Of a stretch of DNA of 64,000 nt, positions 24,142 to 64,000 are shown one piece after another. Source of the stretch: Amphibalanus amphitrite (lineage: Eukaryota > Arthropoda > Thecostraca > Balanomorpha > Balanidae); contig NW_024881861.1 in NCBI RefSeq assembly GCF_019059575.1, forward strand, positions 62,001 through 126,000, written 5' to 3'. Under the pieces are notes generated by a model. It was not told the DNA's origin and ran no database searches. It saw only the letters and a program-made list of their open reading frames with translations. A program made the position numbers and the translations under genes. How positions within the stretch are numbered: position 1 is the stretch's first letter; each line of letters starts with the position of its first letter.

Positions 24142-25350
24142 CCCGCGCCCTGGTGGGGGGGGGGCTATTTTTTGCCCCCTCCAGACTTTTCGATATATCT
24201 CCAGAACCGCTGCGCCGATCGTCACCAAACTTTCAGTACCCTCCTGGACATCAATTTTACACATTGTGACCAAAATTTTTCCAAAGACTATGATAGGTTG
24301 GCCGGAAATGACGTCAGAGTGACGTCATGTTCTGCCGTTTTCGACCCAAAAAAGGGTTTCGCGGGAAGAGCTGTCAGGCCTATAGCTTTGCAAATACAGA
24401 AAAACGATTAACACATAAAAGCTGTAGAATTGACAGGGCTACAAAACTGCCATCTCAGATTTTTGAAATTTTTGGATTTTGACCCCAAAAATCCAAAAAT
24501 ATATTTTTTGAATATAATAGCCGAAAATTTCAAAAAGTTTTCTTAATTTAAAAAAACGGAACATATGTGATAGTCCTTGCCGCCTTCTATCTACATACAA
24601 AATTTGAGATTGATACCTCTTTTTTTGGCGAAGTTATAGCGAAAAAACTGTTCAAAATTGATGACGTCAAATTTTCAAACTCAATTTTTAGCAATTCTAG
24701 ACCCCGTAGCGCAAAACAAAGACCACCATTAGACTCCGCGTGACGAGCTGCATCGAATCAATACCCATTTTATGCAAAACTATCAACTTTAAAATTTGAC
24801 CTTTTTTGGCCTGACCTTGACCTGACCTTGACCTGCACTTCACCAGAAAGTGACCTAAGCCGTACCTGATAGTCTTATAATCAACACCATTGAGTTGGAA
24901 ATGAAAAATTGGTCATAAAACATGCATCGCACAACCTTAATACCTAAAGTTAGGTTCATGTGACCTGACCTGTGACCCTTGGTGACCTGACCTGTGACCT
25001 GACCTTGTATTGTCAGTGACCTCTTAATTCTTATAGCAACATATGTACTAGGCAACTGACGCCTTATCGCTGATTCTCCACAAAATGCGTTTTCTTCGGT
25101 GTTATAACGCTTTCCCTAGAAGACCCACCCGTGAACGGTGAAACATTTCATCTTTGACCTGACCTGTGACGTCACCGGTGACCCCGAGGTCAATGAAATT
25201 TGGTTTCCTTCGACAAATTTGACAGGCCTTTCGAACGCCGTTTGAATTTTGCAGATCCGTCCAGTAGTTTCGGAGATACGAGGGGGGCAAAAAATAGCCC
25301 CCCCCCCACCAGGTCGCGTTATAAACAGACCCCACCAGGGCACGGGTTAA
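24138..25350 (+). mobile_element. TTAA-family GC-hairpin repeat (copy C, best-preserved)
   Basis: TTAA lies at 24,138-24,141 (shared with copy B) and 25,347-25,350. The alpha end has CCGCGCCCTGGTGGGG and a G-run/C-run hairpin around CTATTTTTTG. Two perfect TGACGTCA palindromes lie at 24,309-24,316 and 24,320-24,327. The core is AT-rich. TGACCT arrays lie at about 24,781-24,860 and 24,958-25,023. The beta end has inner ACCTGGTGGGG and outer CCCTGGTGGGG motifs (as reverse complements) 20-30 bp apart. 1,213 bp, non-coding. Confidence 0.87.
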
Positions 25351-25612
25351 CCTGAGAAATTTGAAATACAGGCTCAGTACCATCACGGTATCTAGGACAT
25401 ATATCAAGGAGCGCGTTAACTAAAAATGAGCCTGATCGGACTTATTAGCCGGCAGCCAGAGCCTAAATTGTGAACAAGCCAAACTGTCAAACGCTGTTTA
25501 AATTTTTGACGATCGGCCGAGTAGTTTCGGAGATAGGAGAGGGGGCACTGTAGAGCCCTCCCCCCCCCCCATCAGCCGCGTTATGGAAAATGCCCCAGTC
25601 ATGCGCGGGTTA

Positions 25613-28400
25613 TTGCCTATTTAAAACGACAGGCATGACTGCTTTCGGTTCTTTTGAAATTTGGAAATTTAGAAATTGGAATTTGAAAGTGGCACTTGTG
25701 AACAAAACTCAAAAGTTCGACTCTGGTGCAAGACTGGTTTCGTGCGCGTCCAGACACTGCAAAATGCACATAAGATATCATTCTGCTCTTGGCCGTCTGG
25801 CAACCGGTTAGATGGTGTGAGGGTTACGCAATGCCTGGAACTGGGCTGCACGGTTACCACGTGATTGTTCTAGCTTACCAATGCTATCCTTGAACCTTAG
25901 ATATGGAAATTGTATGCGTCGAATTTCTGTGAGCTATTCGAATCTGGCCCCTGCTGGCATGGGAGTACTGCATAGTGCATACTGAATAAGTGGAGCGCGT
26001 GAGACTCATCTGTCAGAAAATATTATTTTGAATAGCAAAACTTAACGGTTATCGGCTCTTGATACTTGAACTGACTATAAGGAACCCATCAGCAAGCATA
26101 CTCGAAACTGGTTTTGGGCGAATTCCAAAAGCAGCCTTACCAAAAAAAAAAAAAACATGGTCTCATAAAAAACTAGCTCTACCAAAAACCGTTTCCACTC
26201 AAAAACCGGTTTCAATATCAAACCAGCTTCACTCAAAAACCAGCCTCACTCAAAAACCGGCTTTGAATATTGACTTCGAGCTTGGTCAACAGGCTGAGTT
26301 TGTTCAAGCTAATTATTTTGCTGATGACTCGATTAACTATTCAGATACCTCTTCATTGTATTTAGTATGATAAGAAATATTATTACCATCATATTTTTGA
26401 GAAATGAAAAAATGAAATATCCTTAATTCGGCTGCCTTTACTTTTCGCTTTATTTTCGCTAGTCGAGAAGCGTGGATATGGATTTGAGGAGGGGGCGTTA
26501 TTTACGTGTAGCGCCTCTATACCAGCCATCCTCAGGCCTGTGCCTCTCAAGATTACTTTACGTGCCACTGGCGGCCTAGATTGTCGACTTTCGCTGTGCA
26601 CCGGTCTAGCTGTCACCGATGGCGCTGGCAGCTGGGGTTGGTGGCTGTTCGGCGCCCAGCCCTCGGGCCGCCACTTGGACCTCCGCCAACAGGCCAACGC
26701 CCGGGGGCGGTCAACGGCCGAGAGAGAGGAACTGGCCGACCGACTGAAACGACCATCTCGAATGGATTGTAGAGTAATGGTGTGGTGCTCCAGCGAGAAA
26801 CATGGGCTTTGAATGGATACGTTTTCGAAGAATATAATGATGTTTTTATTCTATAAAAGCCGGTATGACGCCATAAGTTTTGTATAGGTATAGGTAGGTA
26901 CTATAGGTATGTTTTAAGGTAAATACATTTTGAAAAGTAGTGAATGTTCGCGCATAGAGCAACAATATATTATTTCGATTGAACAGTTAAAGCTTATCAC
27001 CAACTCGAATACTGTGACTGACGGATGACGATAGCTCGGGCAAAACTGGTTAGGTAATCGAAAGCATAAGGTAGAGGAGAAAAAAAAAACTTCCAAATCT
27101 GTAGACGAGAGAAGAAATGTTAAACAATTCAACAGTGGATGGGGTAAAAAGGATAACAGAGGGTGAGAGGAAAAGGGAAATGAAACGAAGAAAGTGAGAT
27201 AAAAAGAAGAGAAATGGATTTAGAATCAAGCGAGAAGATGGGAAGGAGTAAATAATAGTAGACCGTGCGGCTTAGGAAGAGTGCGGGATAAGGATACGAA
27301 AAAATGAGCGCTAAATGCCATTTCTTTCGAAGGAGTTAAGTTGCGATTAGAGATGCCCAGAATTGTAAAAAGAAGAGAGACATTGACCTGAAAGTATGGG
27401 AGAATGCGGGAAAGGTGTTACGGGAGCAACTGAGAAAGAGCTAAAAAGGAAGACTAGAAGGAGATGTAATGAAAGAAAGAACAGTACCGAACCGAACAGA
27501 ACAGAACAACAGGTACAGGGAAAGACAAGGAGGGATGAGGAGAGATAGAGTAGGAGTAAGAAAGAGGGGAATAGGAGTTGATGTGATAGGGCTGATTGAA
27601 GACTGTGTATGGGGAAGATGCACCGGTACGAACAATGAACACCCTCTAATCTCTATGTATCCTCATCCTCGTCCTCATCCTCTCTCTGATCTTCATCCTC
27701 CGAACAAGATAGATACGCTCTCTGATCCTATGATTCACAATTTAGTCTATCTTATCAACTTAAAAGCTCACCTTAGGTAGGATCAAAAGATCAAATGTTG
27801 AGGACGACTTATATCTGTTCGTTCGTCTTCAAATCCCTCTCCCGCCTCTTTATCGGTGGTGGGATCAAGTGTCCATCGCACAGATGTTACACAGTCACCG
27901 ACACACGTGGGCCAAAGATCGTCAGTCATCGTCGTATATAAATTGCACAAGAATACAAACAAAACACTTGAACAGTTGCATCAGACAGGAAACTTTCCCA
28001 TCGACTGAATGACTTGTCAATTACCTTTATCAAACATTTATCAGCAAGAGACGCACGAATGCTTTACCAAGCATGAGATGATCTTTATCAAGCATAATAG
28101 TCGTCTACCCACTTGGACTCGTTTAATTTCGTCTGACCATACTTAGGTATGTTTATTGCCGGCAAGGCGAAGAACGCGACGTTATGTGATGACATGCAAA
28201 TGCATTTAAATTTCAAATCTTTCTTATTGAACAGCTGCACAAATGAGAAAGCCCATGCTCTCAAAGCAGTGTGAAATGCCTCATTTCACCCATGTCCTGT
28301 TCATTGAATGATGGTGAGAGTCACTGAGATGCTTATTAAGCATTACCAAGCACATTTCGATCGTCTAAATTTATCGAAGTGTGAGATTTGTATCCTAATC
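25613..28400. other. No gene seen; low-complexity tracts
   Basis: Degenerate CACTCAAAAACCGG-type units lie at about 26,160-26,265. A strand-asymmetric purine-rich (GA-rich) stretch covers about 27,080-27,600, followed by CCTCATCCT repeats near 27,660-27,700. No recognisable coding region. Confidence 0.4.
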
Positions 28401-28621
28401 AGTCCCTTTTTACTGCTCCTTTTCCATTGAAGCTAGATAACCTGACTCAATCCCACTCGGCCTCTCAGTCTCCTAGTCCCGCTGCTCGCCGTCCTATCGG
28501 TCTCCATCGGTAGACCATCTGGTCCGTCTCTGACGCCGCCCGTGGTCCTCATGGTATAGGAGCTGGCAGGAGCGTCTGACGGGCGTCCCCAGGAGCGCGC
28601 CTGGCCGGCGCTCCCGTCACC
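28401..28621 (+). promoter_or_regulatory. Probable 5' UTR/proximal promoter of the TIF1-like gene
   Basis: Sequence becomes GC-rich here, directly upstream of the start codon. An initiator-like TCAGTC occurs at 28,465-28,470. No TATA box and no matching downstream element were seen. A further-upstream first exon is not excluded. Confidence 0.3.
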
Positions 28622-58195
<29,574 letters not shown>

Positions 58196-60237
58196 GTAAC
58201 TCGGGGGTCCACTCGGAGCCCGGATGTCATCGGTGCCTTCCTCTCAGTGTCTTCCTCTGCTGCAGCGGCTCCACAAAATACTTCTGCCGTCTCCTCGTCT
58301 CGGTGGCTTCAGTAGCGGCGGCCGATACTTGGTAGCAGCTTCCAGGAATGTCTCTTACTTTTCAACCGGAGCTTCCGTCGTCTTGCTAAGCGGACGGAAC
58401 TTAACACTACCTGTCGTAAGGAACAACCTTTGCTCTTCCAAACTGATGAGAAACTGACGCCTCTGAAATCGGTGATCTGATCAGGATCTGAACGGGCATG
58501 AACAACGTACGAAGATGAGGAACTCGAAGCCACAACCGCACACAAACCCCACCGAGCAGTCGGGTCCAGTCGTGCTGGCTGTACTGCAGGTGCTACTCCC
58601 GGTGGCAGCATCGCCCACCGCTGTTCTGTCGCAAACTGCGAGTTATATTGTGTTGAAAATAACAGACGTGATAGTCAGGAGCGCCCAGTCGTGGCTTGAT
58701 CCGAGCGCCGTTCCGACCAACCCCGCGGCAGCAGCAGTGTCTGTAGGTCTCACACAAACAGCTCTTCTGAAAGGCGACGGAACTGCCGTCCAGAGAAGCT
58801 GAGCTGAATGGAACATTGAGCACCCCACTGCTGCTGGCGGAGGGTCGGACGGCCTCGGCAGCCGACTGATCGAGATGTGCACAAAGCCAGGAACAATGTG
58901 AGGGTATTTCTGTTGTTATAATGCTCAGCGCTGGTGCTGTGATTGGGCCGCTGCTGGCTGCCGTTTTGTACCGTGCTTTTGCTACTGGTGTTCGTGCTGA
59001 AGTGTCAGTGTCGCGGAGAAATGTCAATCGCGTACTGTAGTGTATTTATTTCATGTGCCATGATGTCGGAAGACGCGCTGGGTGGTTACCTAGTCGGCAA
59101 TAAGCTCTTGCCGTGTAGGCTGCGGTCGTAGTGACTTACCCAGCCTTGTCGAGATATTACCGCTATGTTGAGGTGCTCAAGGGCGTGCAAAGACCGCTCC
59201 CCACTGGCTGCAGACAGAGACGGGTCCGCTGTTGGCAGCGATTGCTGCACGTGCCACCAATTTTCACACATGCCTCATTGCCGGCACATCAGCAGACGTG
59301 CCGGTTCAAATTTCGAGCGAACGCTCAGCCTTGCACGGTAAACGGTGTTGGTTTACTAGTCAGCCGTTCGGTGGTGCCGTGACCCCGACTCGATGATCAT
59401 GCGCCAGTGCCAGGAAGTCGGTTCTTGCACAGCCGCTGTGATATTAGCCAAGGACATGATTTGCGTTGTAGTTGTCGTTTTTTACTTGCGATTGTGTGTG
59501 TTGATCGTGTAGTGGCATTTTGTGTGTGCTCTGCGATTGTTGCTCGATGGAAGGCCCCGGTGCACAAAAGTTGGGCCGATTGTGCTGGTGATCGCTGACA
59601 ATGCCGAAATCTCGAGAGAACCTTTTTCATGACGAGGGCCATTCAGTTGATGCATTTTGCATCTCTGAAATACATTGGTGCCCCGATTTCGTGTGTGTTA
59701 TCTGCCAATGCGAGCAGTGTGATGGCTAGCCAATCGGCCCAAACCAGACCGGTTTGATAGGTGTACGATAGGGCTTCATCCTGAGGGAGACAATCGCCGT
59801 TTGGGGTTGCCTGGGACCCTGTAAACGGGCACCATGGCCTGGAGGCCATAACCCGTGTGCCTAATCCACAAGGATAGGCAAAGCTGCACCGGGATGGTCA
59901 CCTACGGTGTCTTGACCGCATGGGATGCCATCGCTAAAGTACAGGCTCTAATTCCCTTTGCCTCGGCCGCTTCGTCCGGGAATAACCATGCGTGCCCTGC
60001 ATGTTCTGATAGCATGGCATGGGTCGCCGGGATGGTTGAATCCCTCGGGATGGGAGGATATGCCACTTCATGGTGGACCCAACTCCCTGAACGATTCACT
60101 GTTCCCTCTTATCCCTGCAATGGCGAGGGAGACGGACGAGACACTTAGTGCATGTCGCTGAGGTTTTGGATCGTCCGTTCAGGACAGGCCTCCAAATATG
60201 GATCGTATCGGAAGTTCCACGATTGTGGATTAGACTC
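58196..60237 (+). other. Probable 3' UTR, then intergenic; no other gene seen
   Basis: No AATAAA was seen in the first 0.9 kb; AATAAG occurs at about 59,099. Open frames on both strands lack domains. The 3' end of the transcript cannot be placed. Confidence 0.4.
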
Positions 60238-60451
60238 AAGCTGAAAATACAGCTTGTAGCATTCCCTTCCCCACGGGTGCAGTGGCGAACATTATTGAAC
60301 ACCCTAAAGGACCGGGTGTTCAATAATGACATGCTCTGACACCCGATCCCAGTCGCTCGGAGAGCATTTCTTGCGACTGTGGGACCACCATTCGTGGGGG
60401 TTGAAACGGTTACACACGTTTCAAAGACTTGGTAAATAACTGATTTACCAT
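60238..60451. other. Cluster of perfect hairpins
   Basis: Successive inverted repeats: CAAGCTG/CAGCTTG (60,238-60,257); 15-bp CATTATTGAACACCC and its exact complement (60,290-60,304 and 60,314-60,328, 9-nt loop); TTGAAACG/CGTTTCAA (about 60,399-60,422); GGTAAAT/ATTTACC (about 60,431-60,450). Function unknown. Confidence 0.6.
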
Positions 60452-62726
60452 GCTAGAGTACTCCATCTAGAGTGGTGGTGGTAACATTACCTCACACTGA
60501 TTGGAGGACATTGAGCGCCGGCCATTTGGCCCGCCCGAAGTGACCTCGGTACGTTTCGGGGGAGTCGGCCGCTGCCAGCGCGCCTCTGCGGTGGGGCAGC
60601 CAACGTCCGACGGCCTCGAGGCCCGGCCTTGGCCCGACCCCCGTGCGGCCCTGGCACGACCCTGGGAGGCTCAAAATCCGCCCCCGGGTGGCTCAGCTAC
60701 TCATCCGCCAAACTTCGCTGCCAGCGACGTTTGGATGTCGTAGCGAGGCCGTACGGTAGACGGTGGTCCTGATGTTACGCATGAGGAAGCAGTGGTGAAA
60801 GTTAATGACTTATGGTCGGCCTGTTACTAACACCTGTTCATTGTGACGGGATGGTTGGGTTTGTAGGCCAAGGTACCGTATGTTTGTTGGTTGCATCCTC
60901 TCACTGCTACTAACGCTAGCTGTAAGTGGGAAGGTCTTCTATTCACGTCGTTCCTCGATTCTTTTAGGTTAGTTTCCGATGTTCATCGTTTCGGGTTGTG
61001 CATAAGGGCACAGGGAACAATCGGATCATGTAGGTAGTAGCAGTCGCACTCGCATTCAACCAAGCAGGTGGGGAAGGACATGTTACAGGGTAGGCTAAGC
61101 TTTTATAACGGGGTAACGAGGTGGTGGGTAGAAATATGCACAGATCTGTGGGTAGTGGTTACGCCTGAACCTTTTTCAGAAGGTTGCATATCGATGGTTT
61201 GTCTGCGGTAGCGCCAGAAACCGGCAGATGGCTAAGCTAACGGGGTTGGGGAAAGGACAGTCTGATAGAAGGATAAGGTAATCGGGTTAGCATCCGTAAT
61301 AGCATGCAAGCGGTGCTGCCTGGACCACCAGAGCTGTGCACAATGCAGCGCACGTTCTGTGCCTGTGCAAGTGCGGTTACAGTACTTCAGCAGTGTTTCG
61401 TAACACAGCCTATGTTCGGGCTCGGCTTCACGCCAGTGTACCACATATACGCAGTGCCTTCGTCCGGCCAGTGCGTGCAGTGCCTTCGCTCGGGAACCGC
61501 GTTCCGGGCTGATGACCGGTGATAACCCGTCTAAATAAAACTCCAACTCCGTGGTGCAGGAAACGCGTTCCAAATACAAGCTAAGGACACGGCGCTCTTT
61601 AGTTTGGAGGGAAGTGCATGCCGAGGGGTTGCAGCGCGCACGCTCAAGAAATCAGGGCGAGTGCTACATGACCATAAGCTTTTCGACATATCACATCCGA
61701 ACGATGTAGACGAGTAGAATGTGCGCCCTTGGCCGTACATTTCTCGTTAACTATTTGCTCATTTTCATTTGCTAAAAATGAGCAAATAGTACAAAAAATG
61801 CGGGTGATTGGACGATATGTAACTGGCCCAGGTGTAACAAATCAAAATGAGAAGGATGAGGACATCACTTATCCATGGCGAGCACCATAGGCATACAACT
61901 GTACGCCAGTGGCATCATTCCACAAGGCACAATCCACATACAGCCTGGCGAGTTCTGTGGCCTTCCAATGTTGACAGAAATGTCTAGACGGAATGCCATT
62001 GGAGCGTACGAAGCACCGATACATGCACAGACGCAGGCATATTCGACAAAGTTGCACGCCAGCGATAAAAACTTGTTCGTGTGTCGTATAGACAATTTAT
62101 TCATTAACATTACACGAGTTAAAATCCAGAAGAGTACCGTACATGCAAAGCATAATATACTACGCATATTGTGCCTTTAGTGATCACTGGCTGGTTTCTT
62201 AGTGAGCAGTCTATAATATGTATGTCATCGCCCGTCTTATCACACCGATGCACATTACACATGTGTAGGAAACTAACAGCAAGCACGCCTTCCGCCCTGA
62301 GACGACTTGATTGCAAAAGCACAAGATTTCGTAGCTTGGCGACCGATTAGCATTAACCTGTGGGCACACTCCGAAAACATGTCTTTTGTGTGTTCGCACG
62401 GAATAGCCATTCATCGTAGTGTAAGGCATGAAGCTACAATTTATTGCCAGTCGCAGTCTTTCTCATAATTAACTTTGCAAGCACGCCAACAGACAAACTT
62501 TCGTTACGAAAAAAAAAAAAACAATCCCACACTCACGCTCGCCTCAAGAGTACTTATATGACAAACGAAATCAAACCACCCCACTCATAAGTCATAGGTA
62601 CTAAGAGGAACCGCAAATGACATCCAGGCACCATGAAACGTTGAATACGCTGTTAAAATTCGGTCACTTAGGCTGGAGACTTCCAGTTTGCGGTTAACTC
62701 GCGTTTATTTTGGTGGCTAACTTCCT
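60452..62726. other. No gene seen; GC-rich patch and one hairpin
   Basis: A GC-rich patch lies at about 60,510-60,730. A perfect 16-bp inverted repeat ACTATTTGCTCATTTT (61,750-61,765) pairs with 61,775-61,790 around a 9-nt loop. Nothing else recognised. Confidence 0.45.
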
Positions 62727-62864
62727 TACACGCGTGTAGCTGCCCACCAACTTTTACCCGGGGACTTCCATCCGCGGTTAACTGGTGGGTAGCTACACGC
62801 GTGTAAATATTTAAATGCCGACTTACACGCCAGTTTAAAGGGCTTCCCGATCAGCTGATCGGGA
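62727..62864. repeat. Long inverted repeat and adjacent 18-bp palindrome
   Basis: TTACACGCGTGTAGC... (62,727-62,750) is inverted at 62,784-62,807 with one mismatch in 24. The intervening sequence has a direct repeat of GACTTCCA...GCGGTTAACT. CCCGATCAGCTGATCGGG at about 62,847-62,864 is a perfect palindrome. Confidence 0.7.
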
Positions 62865-63344
62865 TGCGGCGATCAGCTGGTCCAATGAACAAGTGCGAAA
62901 TTCCGTTATTTATGGGACCGGTGGCCCCCAATCAGCGTTTTTGCACATGCAATGAGTACAGCCGTAACAATGGGATGTGGTGATGCATTAACCTAACCAG
63001 AACAGCGTTTGAAGCCGTGCCAATCAGCATCAGTAATGCTAATCGCCTTGTGTTATTTCACTCTGTATGGCCGACCGCCAGTCTACTGCATGATCTTGCA
63101 ACAGCCGTATCTCAGATTACTCGTCTGCCCTCGTCGGTTCGTCTCCGTCACCCCCCGTCCTCACCCCCGCCCCGTCACTTCACCGGTGAGGCGTCGTCGG
63201 TGTCCAATGCAATGCCACACAAAGGACGATTATCACCGAGTGATCAGTCATCAGTTTAATATGTGCGTGTCGCGGGGGTGGCTGACGTTCCAACGGCGCA
63301 GGATCCGGTCCACCACCAGTGCCCATTTGCTGCCGTTTAAACCG

Positions 63345-63590
63345 CTAATGGTTCTTTTTGGCCGTCCTTTTCATATCTCTCCAGAGCTGTGTCAGCTGTT
63401 TCTAGTCCCATTTTTCTTCTGACCTTGCATTACAGGCTGTAACAATGTTCTTCCAAGACCGTTTTCGTTCTTCATTACTCCTTCCATCGTGTCGCTTATT
63501 TTTGATGACTTTTACTTCAGTCTTCATGACATCGGCTAACAAATGCATGTCTCTACTACTGAAATTTCTGCTCCTCTTCTTCCTGTCCAT
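63345..63590 (-). pseudogene. Myb/SANT-like DNA-binding domain relic
   Basis: The minus-strand frame starts at an ATG (63,590; MDRKKRSRNFSSRDMHLLAD) and continues with an IKNKRHDGRSNEERKRSWKN block. A TAG at 63,402-63,404 interrupts it. The same frame continues with KQLTQLWRDMKRTAKK and stops at 63,345. This matches the Myb/SANT-like fold of NAIF1/MSANTD-type proteins and Harbinger-associated Myb proteins. The internal stop, short length and lack of neighbours suggest a decayed transposon or retro-copy. A real gene with an intron near the stop is less likely, as no donor is evident. Confidence 0.7.
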
Positions 63591-64000
63591 GGTTGTTGAC
63601 CGGACACTCGTATTGCTTCCACTGAGCTGGTCCTCGCCCCACTGACACGTAACGCGAAGTGCGACGACAGGGGCCCGACACTAGCCGGCTGGCTCGACGA
63701 TCTCATTATTTCGGATGCGATACGAATCCCATCTCACTATCCCGAAGATTACGAAATAGCAGCTGGTGGCAAGGAGATAGGTGCGATGGAAATAGACTAA
63801 TACCTCCGTATTTGAAAATTTGAGTCCTACATCCTCAATTCTGTCAACTCAAATATTGCTCTGATTACTCATGTATGACTTGTTGAAAACATCTGGATGC
63901 TTGCAGTGATGAAATACGTAATTTGTAACCCCTCAACAAGCACAGAGGCCAGTTTAACCAACAGAAAAATAGCCGCCTGGCAGAATTTTTTGCCTAAAGA
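63591..64000. other. No gene seen
   Basis: AT-rich sequence to the window edge. No recognised feature. Confidence 0.4.

Larger units (their letters stand above)
22208..25612 (+). mobile_element. TTAA-family GC-hairpin repeat (copy E), host of two nested copies
   Basis: The left (alpha) region begins TTAAACCGCGC (22,208), with hairpin GGGAGGGG...CCCCTCCC near 22,304-22,331. It then has the family blocks CATCAACACGACACTT and CACCAATTTGACACC and a paired palindrome (TGGCGTCA and TGACGTCA, 22,458-22,476). The right (beta) end has a C-run, inner motif CATCAGCCGCGTTATGG, and outer motif CAGTCATGCGCGGGTTA ending at 25,612. The body is interrupted at 23,102-25,350 by copies B and C. The exact left boundary is uncertain. 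Confidence 0.65.

Noticed and set aside
22208-25612. Regular TGACCT spacing considered as a CRISPR-like array
   Set aside because: Units are 6 bp with irregular spacing and no constant repeat-spacer pattern; the DNA is plainly eukaryotic.
59855-60148. 97-residue plus-strand ORF
   Set aside because: No recognisable motif, atypical composition, and no neighbouring exons or splice sites to support it.

Overview
Eukaryotic, metazoan genomic DNA: one very large gene with spliceosomal introns, two complete LTR retrotransposons, several hAT-type elements and a conspicuous set of TTAA-flanked repeats with G-run/C-run ends. The mix (a TIF1-family TRIM gene, a CsRn1-like Ty3 element, GC-rich exons, long repeat-filled introns) fits an invertebrate, possibly a crustacean or other arthropod; the species cannot be fixed from the sequence.

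Layout. 1-28.4 kb is a gene-poor repeat landscape: a truncated TTAA-family repeat at the left edge, a foldback element (1.5-1.9 kb), a three-level nest of DNA transposons (3.26-4.74 kb) carrying a broken hAT transposase, a complete Ty3-type retrotransposon on the minus strand (5025-10431; identical 175-bp LTRs, 5-bp TSD ACGGC, gag and pol joined by an apparent -1 frameshift), a hAT MITE with an 8-bp TSD (15.3-15.9 kb), and TTAA-family copies at 12.8-14.0, 16.7-17.6 and 22.2-25.6 kb. Two GC-rich, CpG-rich islands lie near 18.0-18.5 and 20.5-20.8 kb.

28,622-58,195 is a single plus-strand gene that I assembled into 14 exons. All junctions are GT-AG and the frame is kept throughout (7,455 nt, 2,484 residues). 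Domain order is RING, B-box 1, B-box 2, coiled coil, a very long disordered linker (poly-Q, RG-rich, Lys-Pro-Ala repeats), PHD finger and a divergent bromodomain-like C-terminus. This is the TIF1 (TRIM24/28/33, Drosophila Bonus) architecture, in a protein about twice the usual size. Intron 1 holds two nested TTAA-family repeats. Intron 4 (12.3 kb) holds a complete antisense CsRn1-like Ty3 retrotransposon (41,817-47,218; identical 383-bp LTRs, tRNA-Trp-like primer site, CHCC Gag motif).

58.2-64 kb is sparse: a probable 3' UTR, a run of perfect hairpins (60.2-60.45 kb), a long inverted repeat and an 18-bp palindrome (62.7-62.9 kb), and a minus-strand Myb/SANT-like domain broken by an in-frame stop (63.35-63.59 kb).

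The host gene is presumably a chromatin-linked transcriptional regulator and ubiquitin or SUMO ligase. Everything else recognised is mobile DNA. The strongest novelty candidate is the TTAA-flanked family, whose members share one plan: two unlike ends, an element-specific terminal motif repeated three times, G-run/C-run hairpins, paired TGACGTCA palindromes and arrays of TGACCT half-sites.
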